This document shows positions 54,072-63,419 of a stretch of 64,000 bases of DNA, one piece after another. Each line of letters starts with the position of its first letter. Within the stretch, counting starts at the first letter, position 1. The notes beneath the pieces are model-generated. The model worked only from the letters and a program-made list of their open reading frames with translations. It ran no database searches and was not told the DNA's origin. A program made the translations under genes and the position numbers. This DNA comes from Bacillus zhangzhouensis (lineage in GTDB: Bacteria > Bacillota > Bacilli > Bacillales > Bacillaceae): positions 1-64,000 of the forward strand of contig NZ_JOTP01000015.1 in the NCBI RefSeq assembly GCF_000715205.1, in the 5' to 3' direction.

Positions 54072-54844
54072 AGGACCGCCTCCTTTTGTTTCACAATTCG
54101 TGTTCCTTTAAAGGTTTCCCCTGTAAATATACTGCCTTTGCCATTCACGATCATGACTTCATTCACATCTCCTGATAAAGCACTTAAAGCAGATTGTACT
54201 TTTGGAATCATTCCCCCGGAAATAATGCCTTCATCAATCAGTGAAAGAGCTTCTTGTTCGGTGACGACATCTAACAACTCACCATTTTTCAAAATGCCTT
54301 CAACATCTGTGACAAACATGAGCTTATCGGCTTTCATGGCTCCTGCGACAGCTGATGCTGCTAAATCGGCATTCACATTTAAGGTTTGACATTCTTCCGT
54401 CATAGATAACGGAGCAATGACAGGAATGAATTGTTTATCCATTAATGCTTCTGCCATTTCAGGATTGACTTCTTTGATTTCGCCAACGTACCCATAAACA
54501 TCTTGATCGAGAAATTCAGCGACAAGCATCTGACCATCTTTACCAGAAACGCCGACAGATGATATATCATGTTTTGCGAGCTCTGAAACAAAGTATTTAT
54601 TCACCGTTCCTGAAAGAACCATTTCGGCTACCTCTAACACAGGCTTCGTTGTTTTACGCTGTCCATCAACGAATTCTGTTTTCACCTCTAATCTTTGCAG
54701 CATGTTGGTGATTTCAGGTCCTCCGCCATGTACGATAGCTAGCTTAAATCCAGCAGCTTGAAGTGAGCGGACATTTTCATAAAAGGTATCTGAAAGTTCT
54801 CGAATGACACTGCCTCCACACTTGAACACGATCGTTTTATCCAT
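54068..54844 (-). CDS. argB: Acetylglutamate kinase
   Basis: Phosphorylates N-acetylglutamate. The 258-residue amino-acid-kinase-family protein begins DKTIVFKCGGSVI, then HGGGPEITNML, and has NVNADLAASAVAGAM in the nucleotide half. It lacks the N-terminal helix of arginine-inhibited hexameric forms. ATG 54844 follows AAGGGG; a start five codons upstream touches argJ. Confidence 0.96.
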   Translation of the reverse strand: MDKTIVFKCGGSVIRELSDTFYENVRSLQAAGFKLAIVHGGGPEITNMLQRLEVKTEFVDGQRKTTKPVLEVAEMVLSGTVNKYFVSELAKHDISSVGVSGKDGQMLVAEFLDQDVYGYVGEIKEVNPEMAEALMDKQFIPVIAPLSMTEECQTLNVNADLAASAVAGAMKADKLMFVTDVEGILKNGELLDVVTEQEALSLIDEGIISGGMIPKVQSALSALSGDVNEVMIVNGKGSIFTGETFKGTRIVKQKEAVL

Positions 54845-54858
54845 GTCTATCCCCTTCA

Positions 54859-56079
54859 TTATGTGCGATAGCTCGCGTTAATTTTCACGTAATCATAGGT
54901 AAGGTCACAGCCCCACGCTGCCGCTTCACCATTTCCTTCATTCATTTGAATCAAAATCGTAATCTCATCCTGCTCTAAATACGCTTTTGCTTCCTCTTCT
55001 GAGAAAAGCTGCGGTTCATTATGCTTAAACAGACATTGTCCGCCTAAATAGACTTCAACCTCTTCTGGTGTAACGGAAGCTGCGCTATGACCGATGGCTC
55101 CGACAATCCGGCCCCAGTTTGCATCCGTACCGTATACGGCTGTTTTCACAAGACTTGAACCAACGATTTTTTTCGCAATGATGCCAGCTTCCAAGTTATT
55201 TTTAGCTCCAACCACTTTCGCTTCGATTAATTTGGTTGCGCCTTCTCCATCTCTAGCAATCTCTTTGGCTAAATCCTCACAAGCTAGTTTTAAGCCTTCT
55301 TTAAACAATGGCCATTCTGGATGCTCTTCATTCAGCGCATCATTTTCTGCCATGCCATTTGCCATCACAAGTACCATATCGTTTGTCGATGTTTCTCCAT
55401 CGACGGTAATTTGATTAAAGGTCACATCCGTAATGTCACGAAGCGCATTTTGCAAAGCTTCCTGCTCGACATTTGCATCTGTTGTGACAAAGCCAAGCAT
55501 TGTCGCCATGTTCGGATGAATCATGCCAGAGCCTTTCGCTGCGCCTGAAATGAGAATCTCTTTTCCGTCTATCGTAAGGGTGTATGTTGTATTTTTAATG
55601 ACCGTATCTGTCGTTAAAATCGCCTCTTCAAAATGGCCTTTTTCTGCTTTTGCTTCTTTCAGCTGGGTGATGCCTTTTTTGATTTTATCCATATCCAGAC
55701 ATTCTCCAATGACACCAGTAGAAGAAACTGCAATGTAATCAGGCGCTATCCCTAACATGTCTGCACAGGCTGCCTGCATTTCGTATGCATCTTTTAATCC
55801 CTGCTCACCGGTACAAGCATTGGCGATAGCACTATTGACAATCACACCTTTTAATTGTCCTGTCTTTTTTAAGCTTTTTTGAGTGACTTGTAGAGGCGCA
55901 GCTTGAAAGTGACTTTGTGTGTATACCGCTGCACTCGCTGCTGGTACTTCACTGATGATCAAGCCAAGGTCTTTTTTTGAATAGCGTAATCCAATGTGAA
56001 TTCCCTTCGCTTCAAAGCCTTTTGGTGATGATACATCACCGTCTATTTTGACAATGCTTTTTTCATTTAATTCAATCAT
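54859..56079 (-). CDS. argJ: Bifunctional ornithine acetyltransferase / N-acetylglutamate synthase ArgJ
   Basis: Recycles the acetyl group in the arginine pathway and can also make N-acetylglutamate. The 406-residue precursor has the self-cleavage site in GMIHPNMATMLGF, between Ala and the nucleophilic Thr (Ala-Thr-Met-Leu), giving alpha and beta chains. The C-terminal TYDYVKINASYRT is conserved. It lies 20 bases after argC and 14 before argB. Confidence 0.97.
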   Translation of the reverse strand: MIELNEKSIVKIDGDVSSPKGFEAKGIHIGLRYSKKDLGLIISEVPAASAAVYTQSHFQAAPLQVTQKSLKKTGQLKGVIVNSAIANACTGEQGLKDAYEMQAACADMLGIAPDYIAVSSTGVIGECLDMDKIKKGITQLKEAKAEKGHFEEAILTTDTVIKNTTYTLTIDGKEILISGAAKGSGMIHPNMATMLGFVTTDANVEQEALQNALRDITDVTFNQITVDGETSTNDMVLVMANGMAENDALNEEHPEWPLFKEGLKLACEDLAKEIARDGEGATKLIEAKVVGAKNNLEAGIIAKKIVGSSLVKTAVYGTDANWGRIVGAIGHSAASVTPEEVEVYLGGQCLFKHNEPQLFSEEEAKAYLEQDEITILIQMNEGNGEAAAWGCDLTYDYVKINASYRT

Positions 56080-56099
56080 GTTTGTTGTCTCCCCTGTTC

Positions 56100-57137
56100 T
56101 TATGGATAAAGAGGTGTCATTGTGAGGCCCGCCTCTTCATGTAAGCCTTTGATGATGTTGAAGTTTTGAACCGCTTGGCCGGCGGCGCCTTTCATTAGAT
56201 TGTCTATGACCGACACGATCGTCAGTCTGCCTGTTCGCTCATCTAAATGAAAGCCGATGTCACAGAAGTTACTGCCGTATACTTCTTTTGTTTGCGGATA
56301 AACCCCGTGATCTCTCACTCTGACAAAATAGGAATCTTCATAAAAGCCTTTCATACGCTTCATCAATTCATCTTTTGTGACATCTGATTTCAATTGTGTA
56401 TACATCGTCGCCATAATCCCTCTTGTCATCGGGACAAGATGCGTTGAAAATGTGATATTTGCCGTTTGTGGATTCCATTCTCTTAATACTTGTTCTATTT
56501 CAGGTGTGTGTTGATGCTCATTCACCTTATAAATTTTAAAGTTGTCATTCAGTTCTGAAAAATGCGTTCCTAGTGAGGCAGATCGTCCGGCACCGGACAC
56601 CCCTGTTTTCGCATCTACAATGATCATAGATTCATCAATTAAATTCTGTTTCATCAGTGGTGCTAAGCCGAGAAGAACTGCGGTAGGAAAGCAGCCGGGG
56701 TTTGCAATCACTTCAGCCTGCTCAATTTTTTCACGATTCAGTTCAGATAAACCGTACACAGCTTGTTGGACGGATGCTTCATCTGCTGCCCTTCGTTTAT
56801 ACCAAGCTTCGTAAGTTGCTCCATCTTGAATGCGCAGGTCACCTGATAAATCAATGATTGGCACCCCTTGATTCATGAGCTTCGGCGAAAGTTCACTTGA
56901 TACGCCTGCTGGTGTTGCTAAAAACACAGCATCTGTTTCTCGCACAATGGCAGCCGGATCAATGGCTTTTAATGTTTGATCTGCAATGTTTGTCAGATGC
57001 GGATAAGATTGACTGTATGATTGCCCATCACCACTTGATGAATACAATATACATTCCTCCACATGTGGATGGTGCTTGAAGATACGAACCAATTCCGCAC
57101 CACCGTACCCTGTAGCACCTATAATACCTATTTTCAA
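56100..57137 (-). CDS. argC: N-acetyl-gamma-glutamyl-phosphate reductase
   Basis: First gene of the arginine operon. The 345-residue (or 347) dehydrogenase begins [17 protein letters not shown], the NADP-binding loop, and has the active-site cysteine in [12 protein letters not shown] and the histidine near [10 protein letters not shown]. Two in-frame TTG codons are possible; I chose 57137, 10 bases after AGAGGG, which gives the usual short N-terminus, over 57143. The promoter and ARG box are immediately upstream. Confidence 0.96.
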   Translation of the reverse strand: MKIGIIGATGYGGAELVRIFKHHPHVEECILYSSSGDGQSYSQSYPHLTNIADQTLKAIDPAAIVRETDAVFLATPAGVSSELSPKLMNQGVPIIDLSGDLRIQDGATYEAWYKRRAADEASVQQAVYGLSELNREKIEQAEVIANPGCFPTAVLLGLAPLMKQNLIDESMIIVDAKTGVSGAGRSASLGTHFSELNDNFKIYKVNEHQHTPEIEQVLREWNPQTANITFSTHLVPMTRGIMATMYTQLKSDVTKDELMKRMKGFYEDSYFVRVRDHGVYPQTKEVYGSNFCDIGFHLDERTGRLTIVSVIDNLMKGAAGQAVQNFNIIKGLHEEAGLTMTPLYP

Positions 57138-57176
57138 CGTCAATACACCCTCTTGATCTTTGTGAAATTATTTAAC

Positions 57177-57204
57177 ATTATAACATGTATAAAAATTAAT
57201 TCAA
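57177..57204 (-). promoter_or_regulatory. Promoter and candidate ARG box of the arginine operon
   Basis: On the minus strand TTGAAT (57199-57204), 16 bases, then a perfect TATAAT (57177-57182). The plus-strand 18-mer CATGTATAAAAATTAATT (57184-57201) resembles the AhrC/ArgR operator CATGAATAAAAATKCAAK and fills the spacer, so a bound regulator would block the promoter. Confidence 0.75.
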
Positions 57205-57237
57205 TTGTATATTTAATATTTGTTTTCATTTTTTTTC

Positions 57238-57276
57238 ATAAAAAAATCCACATATCTTCGTGAGACATGCGGATTT
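57238..57276 (-). terminator. Terminator of yitY-yitZ
   Basis: On the minus strand AAATCCGCATGTCT and AGATATGTGGATTT form an imperfect hairpin followed by a T run. Confidence 0.75.
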
Positions 57277-57823
57277 ATCTTTCGTTTTTCATATTGATGA
57301 CCATGAGCGCACTGCATAAATATAATAAGGAGCTTGCATAAAAAATGAAATGGACGGTAAAGAAATCGGCAAACAGGCCTCCAAGCATAATGGCGATGGA
57401 TGAAAAAAGAGCTGTCCAAAAATGATAGTGCCCGACTTCTTTCATTCTTTTCTTCTCAGTTGTCAGTTCAGTAACGAGCAGTTTCTCCCCGTGCTTTTGA
57501 AAACCACCGAGCGCACCTAGTGCAAGCTGTATCATATACACTTGCTCCACTTCTGTAATATGCGGAAAAAGCAGCAAAAGAAAAGCCATACCGAACGAAT
57601 GAATGATTAAAAAGAGCCGCCTGTCGGTTGTTTCAGGCAGTTTTCCTAAGAGTAAATGAATAAACGCGCCGCTTAAACCAAACAGACCATACGCAAGACC
57701 AAACTGAGAATAACTTGATCCAACATTTTTAATAAACAGAATGTAAAAAGGGAAGATCAGACTGCTGGCGAAAAACAGCAGGCTTTGTGAGTAGACGAAC
57801 CATTTCATTGCTTTTGCATTCAT
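57275..57823 (-). CDS. yitZ: Half-length MFS-like membrane protein YitZ
   Basis: A 182-residue protein with about six hydrophobic segments, corresponding to one half of an MFS transporter ([20 protein letters not shown] at the start). A full transporter would need about 400 residues; it might dimerise or be non-transporting. The ATG overlaps the yitY stop (ATGA). A short yitZ gene lies between yitY and argC in B. subtilis too, so the short form is conserved rather than a fresh truncation (from memory of that genome). Confidence 0.75.
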   Translation of the reverse strand: MNAKAMKWFVYSQSLLFFASSLIFPFYILFIKNVGSSYSQFGLAYGLFGLSGAFIHLLLGKLPETTDRRLFLIIHSFGMAFLLLLFPHITEVEQVYMIQLALGALGGFQKHGEKLLVTELTTEKKRMKEVGHYHFWTALFSSIAIMLGGLFADFFTVHFIFYASSLLYLCSALMVINMKNER

Positions 57824-59265
57824 TGTGTATTGTACCTTTCATAAAAATAGTTGATAAACCTGCCATCTGGATCTGCCTGCTTTTTCTTTTGAAAGAATAC
57901 ATTGGCTTTAGGATACGCCCGTTTCATTTGTGCCTTTGTTTGATAATTCATGTACGGTAAGTAATAGCTTCCATGGTGCCGCAGGGTGACATCTGTCATT
58001 TGCCGGATAAGCCGCTCCGCTTCTGCCTTTTCTTCTTTCTTAAAACCGTAATTCACAAGAAGAACAAGTGCAAACATATCTTGTTTTGCATATGAAAGAT
58101 CCGCTTTTTCATTTTTTTGTACATAGCGTATCGTGATATTCATTAAATTCAACTCTTCATGTTGTAATAGGTCTCTCATTTCATCTATATACGCACGAAA
58201 ACGATCAACTGGAACAAAATATTCTTGCAGCACATCAGTGTCCGACTCATTTTCATATTCTAAAAATGCAGAATCAGACCGCATCACATTGTTTCTTGTG
58301 ATCAACTGTCCATTTTGACTTTGGAAATATTTCTTTTGCACATTCCATAGCAGATCTTTCCCCATATCAAATCTTCTCGAAAGGCCGAGCATAAATTTTA
58401 AAGGCATGACAAGCTGATCTTCTTTGAGCTCCCGATATGATTCTATCTCTTGATCAGAAGAGAGGCTGTAATTGGTGACATACATCTCTTTCAAAAAGTG
58501 TTTTTTCGCTGTTGAGATTCTTGCAAGATGCATGCGTACCTCTTTATTGTCTTTTACATGCTTTTGAAAATACTCGGTGTATTCACGATAATCAAGAGAG
58601 GTTGTTTCCATTTCATATAATTCATCCTTTGTTAATGAAAGTTCAACATCTAAAATCACGCCGAACAAACCGTATCCTCCAATGACGGCCGTAAATAAGT
58701 CATCGCCTGGCTTAACTGTGATGATCTCGCCATCTGCTTTTAACAGTCTGAAGGAACGAACTGTGTCAATGAGAGATCCATAGCGAATGTCACGTCCATG
58801 TGCGTTTGCGCTTAATGACCCTCCAACCGTAAAGATATTTTGCGATTGCATCACCTTCACTGCAAGACCGTATGGGTTCACAAATTTTTGAATATCATCC
58901 CATGTGGCGCCGCTTTGGACACGAATGGTCTGCTTGTTTTCATCAAAGGCTAAAATCCGGCGGAATTTAGTCATATCAAGCACGATCCCATTTTCATAAT
59001 ACGTGTGGCCGCCCATGCTATGCTGCTTCCCGGCAATTGAAATCGGCAGATGTTTCTCCTTTGCTTCTTCCAATGCTTCTTTTAAAGTCTCTATTTCTTT
59101 ACCTTGAACAACTTTTTTTATTTTGACAGGCATGAGATGGCTGACATCTGTAAACGCCTCGAGATTTTGCCTTTTGTGTGCTTGACCTTCGCGTACGGTG
59201 ATTGATGCAAAAAATGCAGCAGCATATCCCATGAAAAGAACGATCCATATCCACTTTCGTTTCAT
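57820..59265 (-). CDS. yitY: FAD-linked oxidoreductase YitY (aldonolactone oxidase-like)
   Basis: A 481-residue protein with a single N-terminal hydrophobic anchor (about 3-20). It is followed by a VAO/PCMH-type FAD domain: [33 protein letters not shown] and [14 protein letters not shown]. The C-terminal half resembles D-arabinono-1,4-lactone/L-gulonolactone oxidases ([19 protein letters not shown]). Substrate unknown. Co-transcribed with yitZ. Confidence 0.85.
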   Translation of the reverse strand: MKRKWIWIVLFMGYAAAFFASITVREGQAHKRQNLEAFTDVSHLMPVKIKKVVQGKEIETLKEALEEAKEKHLPISIAGKQHSMGGHTYYENGIVLDMTKFRRILAFDENKQTIRVQSGATWDDIQKFVNPYGLAVKVMQSQNIFTVGGSLSANAHGRDIRYGSLIDTVRSFRLLKADGEIITVKPGDDLFTAVIGGYGLFGVILDVELSLTKDELYEMETTSLDYREYTEYFQKHVKDNKEVRMHLARISTAKKHFLKEMYVTNYSLSSDQEIESYRELKEDQLVMPLKFMLGLSRRFDMGKDLLWNVQKKYFQSQNGQLITRNNVMRSDSAFLEYENESDTDVLQEYFVPVDRFRAYIDEMRDLLQHEELNLMNITIRYVQKNEKADLSYAKQDMFALVLLVNYGFKKEEKAEAERLIRQMTDVTLRHHGSYYLPYMNYQTKAQMKRAYPKANVFFQKKKQADPDGRFINYFYERYNTQ

Positions 59266-59337
59266 TATAGGTACTCCGTTCTATGAAATTACGTCCATTA
59301 TATCAAACCATTCTCTCCCCACATCTTAATTTTTCAT

Positions 59338-59370
59338 AAAAAAACCTGGTACGAGTTAACTCATACCAGG
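59338..59370 (-). terminator. Terminator of yitW
   Basis: Eleven-bp arms CCTGGTACGAG (59345-59355) and CTCATACCAGG (59360-59370), followed by a T run on the minus strand. Confidence 0.85.
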
Positions 59371-59385
59371 CATTTTCATTTGTGC

Positions 59386-59694
59386 TTATTGAATACCAAG
59401 CGCAATTTTAGCGTATCTTGACATTTTGTCACGTGTCCAAGGTGGATTCCAGACGATGTGAACTTCAGTTTCCTTCACTTCAGGCAAGTCGCTCAATGCT
59501 TTTTTGACTTCATCGACGATAACTGGTGCAAGAGGACAGCCCATTGATGTTAAGGTCATGGTGACATCTGCTTTTCCATTCTCATCAAGATCGACATCAT
59601 AGACAAGTCCAAGATTGACGATGTCGACATTTAACTCAGGGTCAATCACCTGTTCTAGGGCGCCTAAAATATTTTCTTTCAATGCTTCATCCAT
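59386..59694 (-). CDS. yitW: MIP18/DUF59 family protein YitW
   Basis: A 102-residue protein of the SufT/MIP18 (DUF59) family, implicated in iron-sulfur cluster assembly or delivery. Motifs are VIDPELNVDIVNLGLVYDV and the conserved cysteine in TLTSMGCPLAP, with VWNPPWTRDKMS at the end. Start at 59694 after AAAAAGGAG. Downstream of yitV by 46 bases and probably co-transcribed with it. Confidence 0.9.
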   Translation of the reverse strand: MDEALKENILGALEQVIDPELNVDIVNLGLVYDVDLDENGKADVTMTLTSMGCPLAPVIVDEVKKALSDLPEVKETEVHIVWNPPWTRDKMSRYAKIALGIQ

Positions 59695-59740
59695 GATATC
59701 CACTCCTTTTTCCATTAGTATAACGTACTTTTTCTTTTGA

Positions 59741-60526
59741 CTAAACGTTTGTGCTTTTCAGATGTGTCACAAACCAGTCAACCGTTTCAAACATCGCTTG
59801 TCTTGAGACCTTGTGGCCTGCTTGTTCATCTGTGATAAAACGAATTAGGTGCGGGTCTTGCTTATATTGTGTTGCCGCTAACTCGTCATATAATGCTTTA
59901 GCGTGGCGATAAGGGACAACAGGATCATTTTCCGCATGCCAGAATAACAGCGGTCTTTTGTTCAATCGATCCGTTTGCAGCGTTAAATCATAAGGGCGCA
60001 AAGTGTTTAATTGCTGATTGACCTCTTCGTCCGTGATGTCTTTCATCAAACCTTTGTGACGCATGTCCATGATTTGTGCCTTTAGAAAAGTCGTATATTT
60101 TGGACTGCCCATTAAGCTGACGCCCGCTTTAATCCAATCATGCTTTGCAAGTGCACCAAAGGTGGTGATGCCTCCCATCGATGTACCAGCGACGCCTATC
60201 AGATCGGCTTCAATCAATTGTTTTTCTTGAAAATGTGTTTTGAGTATGTCGATTTCACGAATTTCGTTCAGGACAATTTCCCAGAACTTTGATGCTAGTT
60301 CCTCTAAGCTGAGGTTTTCTGATCTTCCACCATGATAAGCACAGTCAGGCAAAATGACTCTCATGCCTTTTTCCGCCAAATGAAAGGCGAAGTGTAAGTT
60401 GTGCTCACGTGCACTTGTAAACCCGTGTATGAAAAATACAAGCGGCAGCGGTTTTTCTTTATTTTCAGCTTTTACGATATGTAAAAATGGAATATCGTGT
60501 TCAATTTGCTCATCAATGGTGATCAC
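59741..60526 (-). CDS. yitV: Alpha/beta hydrolase (esterase) YitV
   Basis: A serine hydrolase of about 261 residues. The oxyanion region is PLVFFIHGFTSAREHN, the nucleophile elbow GTSMGGITT, the acid FWHAENDPVVP and the histidine in EQAGHKVSR, a complete Ser-Asp-His set. It starts at GTG 60526 with AAAGGAGG about 11 bases upstream. No signal peptide. Substrate unknown; the family is related to acetyl-esterase and YitV-like hydrolases. Confidence 0.88.
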   Translation of the reverse strand: MITIDEQIEHDIPFLHIVKAENKEKPLPLVFFIHGFTSAREHNLHFAFHLAEKGMRVILPDCAYHGGRSENLSLEELASKFWEIVLNEIREIDILKTHFQEKQLIEADLIGVAGTSMGGITTFGALAKHDWIKAGVSLMGSPKYTTFLKAQIMDMRHKGLMKDITDEEVNQQLNTLRPYDLTLQTDRLNKRPLLFWHAENDPVVPYRHAKALYDELAATQYKQDPHLIRFITDEQAGHKVSRQAMFETVDWFVTHLKSTNV

Positions 60527-60663
60527 AGCCTATGAATCCTCCTTTATCATTCCCGTCTTTGTTTATTTTAACATGTAGACAACGAAGATGTGATAAAGAT
60601 ACACTATAGATAGAGGCATCCGCACCATTTGCCTCCTATTACTTACAGATCAAAGGAGATTTT

Positions 60664-61476
60664 ATGGAGACCAAACCTTATCTAATCGCACTTGACCTGG
60701 ATGGCACCTTATTAAAAGATGATAAAACCATTTCTACGCACACGCTTGACGTCATTCAAAAAGTGAAAGACAGTGGGCATCATGTATGTATATCAACAGG
60801 CCGGCCATTTCGTTCCAGCTCTCCTTATTATCAGCAATTACAACTCGATTCACCGATTGTGAACTTTAACGGAGCGTTTGTCCATCATCCTCTTGATGAA
60901 AAATGGGGCAGATTTCACACGTCACTTGATCTTCAAGTTGTTAAACAGCTTGTGGACATCTGTGAGGAGTATAAAGTGCACAATGTGTTAGCTGAAGTGT
61001 TAGACGATTTGTATTTCCATTATCATGATGAAAAACTCATTGATATATTTAATATGAATGCAAATAAAGTAACCGTTGGAGACCTTAGAAACAACCTTGG
61101 AGAGAATGTGACGAGTGTCTTAATTCACGCAAAAGAAGAAGACGTTGGAGCCATTCGGAGCTATTTAACAGATGTTCATGCAGAAGTAATTGATCACCGG
61201 CGATGGGCCGCTCCGTGGCATGTGATTGAAATCATTAAAACAGGCATGAACAAAGCCGTTGGACTGCAAAAGATCAGTGATTATTACGGTGTTCCTAAGG
61301 AGCGAATTGTGGCATTTGGAGATGAAGACAATGATTTAGAGATGCTTGAATTTGCTGGATGCGGCGTTGCGATGGGCAACGGGATTGACGCAGTGAAACG
61401 CATCTCAAATGAAGTCACAGATACGAATGAACAAGATGGGATTGCAAAATTCCTAACGAATTACTTCTCACTTTAA
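60664..61476 (+). CDS. yitU: HAD-family Cof-type phosphatase YitU
   Basis: A 270-residue type IIB HAD phosphatase. The N-terminal nucleophile motif is ALDLDGTLLKDD, motif II STGRPF, the lysine in GMNKAVGLQ, and motif IV AFGDEDNDLEML. In B. subtilis YitU is one of the enzymes able to dephosphorylate the riboflavin precursor ARPP. AAAGGAG precedes the ATG. Divergent from yitV. Confidence 0.92.
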   Translation: METKPYLIALDLDGTLLKDDKTISTHTLDVIQKVKDSGHHVCISTGRPFRSSSPYYQQLQLDSPIVNFNGAFVHHPLDEKWGRFHTSLDLQVVKQLVDICEEYKVHNVLAEVLDDLYFHYHDEKLIDIFNMNANKVTVGDLRNNLGENVTSVLIHAKEEDVGAIRSYLTDVHAEVIDHRRWAAPWHVIEIIKTGMNKAVGLQKISDYYGVPKERIVAFGDEDNDLEMLEFAGCGVAMGNGIDAVKRISNEVTDTNEQDGIAKFLTNYFSL

Positions 61477-61522
61477 TTTTTCCATTCATACATAGCCAAA
61501 GGAATCGGGCATACTACCATTA

Positions 61523-61538
61523 GACAGGTTGACCTGTC
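61523..61538. promoter_or_regulatory. Perfect 16-bp palindrome of unknown role
   Basis: GACAGGTTGACCTGTC: 7-bp inverted arms around TG, 27 bases before the ATG at 61565. It resembles a repressor operator. A CATACTA element that fits a sigma-G -10 lies just upstream at 61510-61516. Confidence 0.4.
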
Positions 61539-61564
61539 AGCTTGTGTAAAGGGGCGGATTCCGA

Positions 61565-61717
61565 ATGGGTAAAAGAAGCAAATCGAAACGCTTTATACAA
61601 CAAGGTAAAGATTCAGTCAGTCTACATGACGCACGTTTTCCTTATCGTTCCACACTTGAAGAAGCGGCGGAGGACCGAGGAAATATGAAGACTGATGCTT
61701 CTGGAGGTTCATTGTGA
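61565..61717 (+). CDS. Small basic protein, unknown
   Basis: A 50-residue protein starting MGKRSKSKRFIQQ, basic at the N-terminus and acidic in the centre (STLEEAAEDRGN). GGGGCGG precedes the ATG at modest spacing. It overlaps the next gene by 4 bases (GTGA), which supports both as real and co-translated. Composition and the possible sigma-G -10 upstream would fit a small spore protein, but I cannot name a family. Confidence 0.6.
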   Translation: MGKRSKSKRFIQQGKDSVSLHDARFPYRSTLEEAAEDRGNMKTDASGGSL

Positions 61718-61905
61718 GAAACGAACTTTTTGATCAAGCCAAATCATTTACTGAAGAAGCACTTACTTCTTCATTTTCATCTGGGTTAGAGCGTCAACAG
61801 GCTGTCAAGCGAGCAAAAAATGCCGTATCATCTGCATTTGCTAACTCGACAGATGCAGAAAGAAACCAGCTGCATACCTTCCAAGACCTGCTTGATGATC
61901 TTTAA
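61714..61905 (+). CDS. Small helical protein, DUF3813-like
   Basis: A soluble protein of 63 residues, helical, with FDQAKSFTEEAL and AVKRAKNAVSSAFANSTDAER, resembling what I recall of the DUF3813 family. It starts at GTG 61714 after TGGAGG and overlaps the preceding small gene by 4 bases. A strong terminator follows. Function unknown. Confidence 0.7.
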   Translation: MRNELFDQAKSFTEEALTSSFSSGLERQQAVKRAKNAVSSAFANSTDAERNQLHTFQDLLDDL

Positions 61906-61907
61906 CG

Positions 61908-61942
61908 TAAAAAAGCTGTCCACTATTTGGACAGCTTTTTCT
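61908..61942. terminator. Bidirectional terminator between the small genes and the ipi-like gene
   Basis: Eleven-bp arms AAAAGCTGTCC (61911-61921) and GGACAGCTTTT (61929-61939), with A and T runs on either side. Confidence 0.88.
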
Positions 61943-61965
61943 TATTCTCAACAAGCAGGCCCCGC

Positions 61966-62421
61966 TTATTTCACCTGGAACGTTTTCTTTTCCGTGATTT
62001 GCTTCAGCCCTTCTGCTTTTCCTTTAAACATTACGACCACTTCGTACGTTCCCGGCTTTACACCGTTTGACCACGTATCTTGAAAATCATACGTTTCGTC
62101 TTTTTTCAGCACAAAAGATTGGATAGCCTGTGTGAACATACGGTCTTTCGAATAGCGGTATTGTTCATTCCCGTTTTCGTCATACACAGTTAGCTCGAAT
62201 TTCTGGCTTGTGTTAAAAGTAAATTCAATATCTCGATCTGATTCATTTTTCAGTGACATGTTAAATTGAACCGAAGAACCTTTTTGGACGGGGTCTACTG
62301 TGAGTACAACCGTTTTTTCTCCCATTTGACCGGAAACCTCCTTGTCTGGTTCATCCTTTTTTTGTTGTCCACAAGCTGCTAAAACCAATAAAACGAGAAG
62401 AAGCACCAAACCTTTTTTCAT
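61966..62421 (-). CDS. ipi: BsuPI-type proteinase inhibitor, predicted lipoprotein form
   Basis: A 151-residue protein. Residues about 35-151 form a BsuPI-like beta-sandwich (SVQFNMSLKNESDRDIEFTF, QKFELTVYDENGNEQYRYS, KPGTYEVVVMF). The N-terminus is a clear lipoprotein signal, KKGLVLLLVLLVLAAC, with the lipobox LAAC and Cys17. B. subtilis Ipi is a shorter intracellular serine protease inhibitor without such a signal, so this one should be anchored outside the membrane. Position next to yitT matches ipi. AAGGGTGGG precedes the ATG. Confidence 0.82.
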   Translation of the reverse strand: MKKGLVLLLVLLVLAACGQQKKDEPDKEVSGQMGEKTVVLTVDPVQKGSSVQFNMSLKNESDRDIEFTFNTSQKFELTVYDENGNEQYRYSKDRMFTQAIQSFVLKKDETYDFQDTWSNGVKPGTYEVVVMFKGKAEGLKQITEKKTFQVK

Positions 62422-62435
62422 CTTCTACCCACCCT

Positions 62436-63278
62436 TTAATCTCGTCTGAAAAATCCAAGAATATTGGTTGTTTGAACAATATTCGTAAAGGCTTTTGGAT
62501 CGACTTCTTTAATAATTTGTTCAAGTTCATACAGCTCATACCTTGTAATAACAATCACCATCATTTCTTTGTTCTCGTTGGTAAATGCGCCTTTCGCAGG
62601 TACAGTCGTAATGCCTCTGACCATTTTTCCATAAATGGCTTCTTTGATTTCATCTGCTTTCTTCGTCACAATCATCGCCGTCAGCTTCTCGTGTCTTGTA
62701 TGAATGGCATCAATGACCCTAGTGGTCACATATAATGTGACAAGGGTATATAATGCTTTCTCCCAACCTTGTAATAATCCTGCTGTAAAAATGATGATTC
62801 CGTTTAAAATGAAGAAATACGTGCCGACTGGCTTATCCTTCCATTTCGCTAAAATCATCGCAAGGATGTCGAGACCGCCGGTTGATGCCCCGTATTTCAG
62901 CGTGATTCCAATCCCAAGTGCAGAGATCACACCGCCAAACACAGCATTTAATAAGATATCTTCAGAAACGCTCGTCTCTGGTAAAATGCCAAGGAAAATG
63001 GTTGTCAGTGCTACACTGATAATGCTATACAAAGTAAAGGAACGGCCAACCTTCATCCAGCCTAAAATGCCGACTGGAATGTTTAAAATAAATAATAGGA
63101 TCCCTGTTGATAAATAAAATGGCGCATATTGATCGATTAAACTGGATAACAGCTGGGCTACCCCTGTAAAACCGCTCGCATATACGTCAGCTGGGATTAA
63201 GAATAAATTCAGTCCAATCGCATTGAGTAATGCACCAATGACGACGACAATGAGTTTTTTTGCTTCTCCAATGAACAT
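62436..63278 (-). CDS. yitT: YitT family membrane protein
   Basis: A 280-residue protein with five or six membrane helices (first about 9-29, LIVVVIGALLNAIGLNLFLIP) followed by a cytoplasmic DUF2179 domain (about 200-280, AMIVTKKADEIKEAI and VVITRYELYELEQII). The KYGASTGGLDILAMIL motif is typical of YitT/YpjC proteins. No transport substrate is established. TGGAGG precedes the ATG. It sits upstream of the ipi-like gene by 14 bases, probably one unit. Confidence 0.9.
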   Translation of the reverse strand: MFIGEAKKLIVVVIGALLNAIGLNLFLIPADVYASGFTGVAQLLSSLIDQYAPFYLSTGILLFILNIPVGILGWMKVGRSFTLYSIISVALTTIFLGILPETSVSEDILLNAVFGGVISALGIGITLKYGASTGGLDILAMILAKWKDKPVGTYFFILNGIIIFTAGLLQGWEKALYTLVTLYVTTRVIDAIHTRHEKLTAMIVTKKADEIKEAIYGKMVRGITTVPAKGAFTNENKEMMVIVITRYELYELEQIIKEVDPKAFTNIVQTTNILGFFRRD

Positions 63279-63332
63279 GTTGTCATTCCTCCACTTACCA
63301 TTCTCTCTATGGTTTTCCCTAAAATTTAGAAT

Positions 63333-63360
63333 TTGAACACGAAAAGATGATTTCTATGAT
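63333..63360 (+). promoter_or_regulatory. Probable promoter of yitS
   Basis: TTGAAC (63333-63338), a 16-base spacer and TATGAT (63355-63360), 60 bases before the yitS ATG. Confidence 0.5.
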
Positions 63361-63419
63361 ATAGTTAGGCTAAAAAGATGTAAAATATGGCTAATTTCTT
63401 TTAGAAAGAAGGGATTTAT

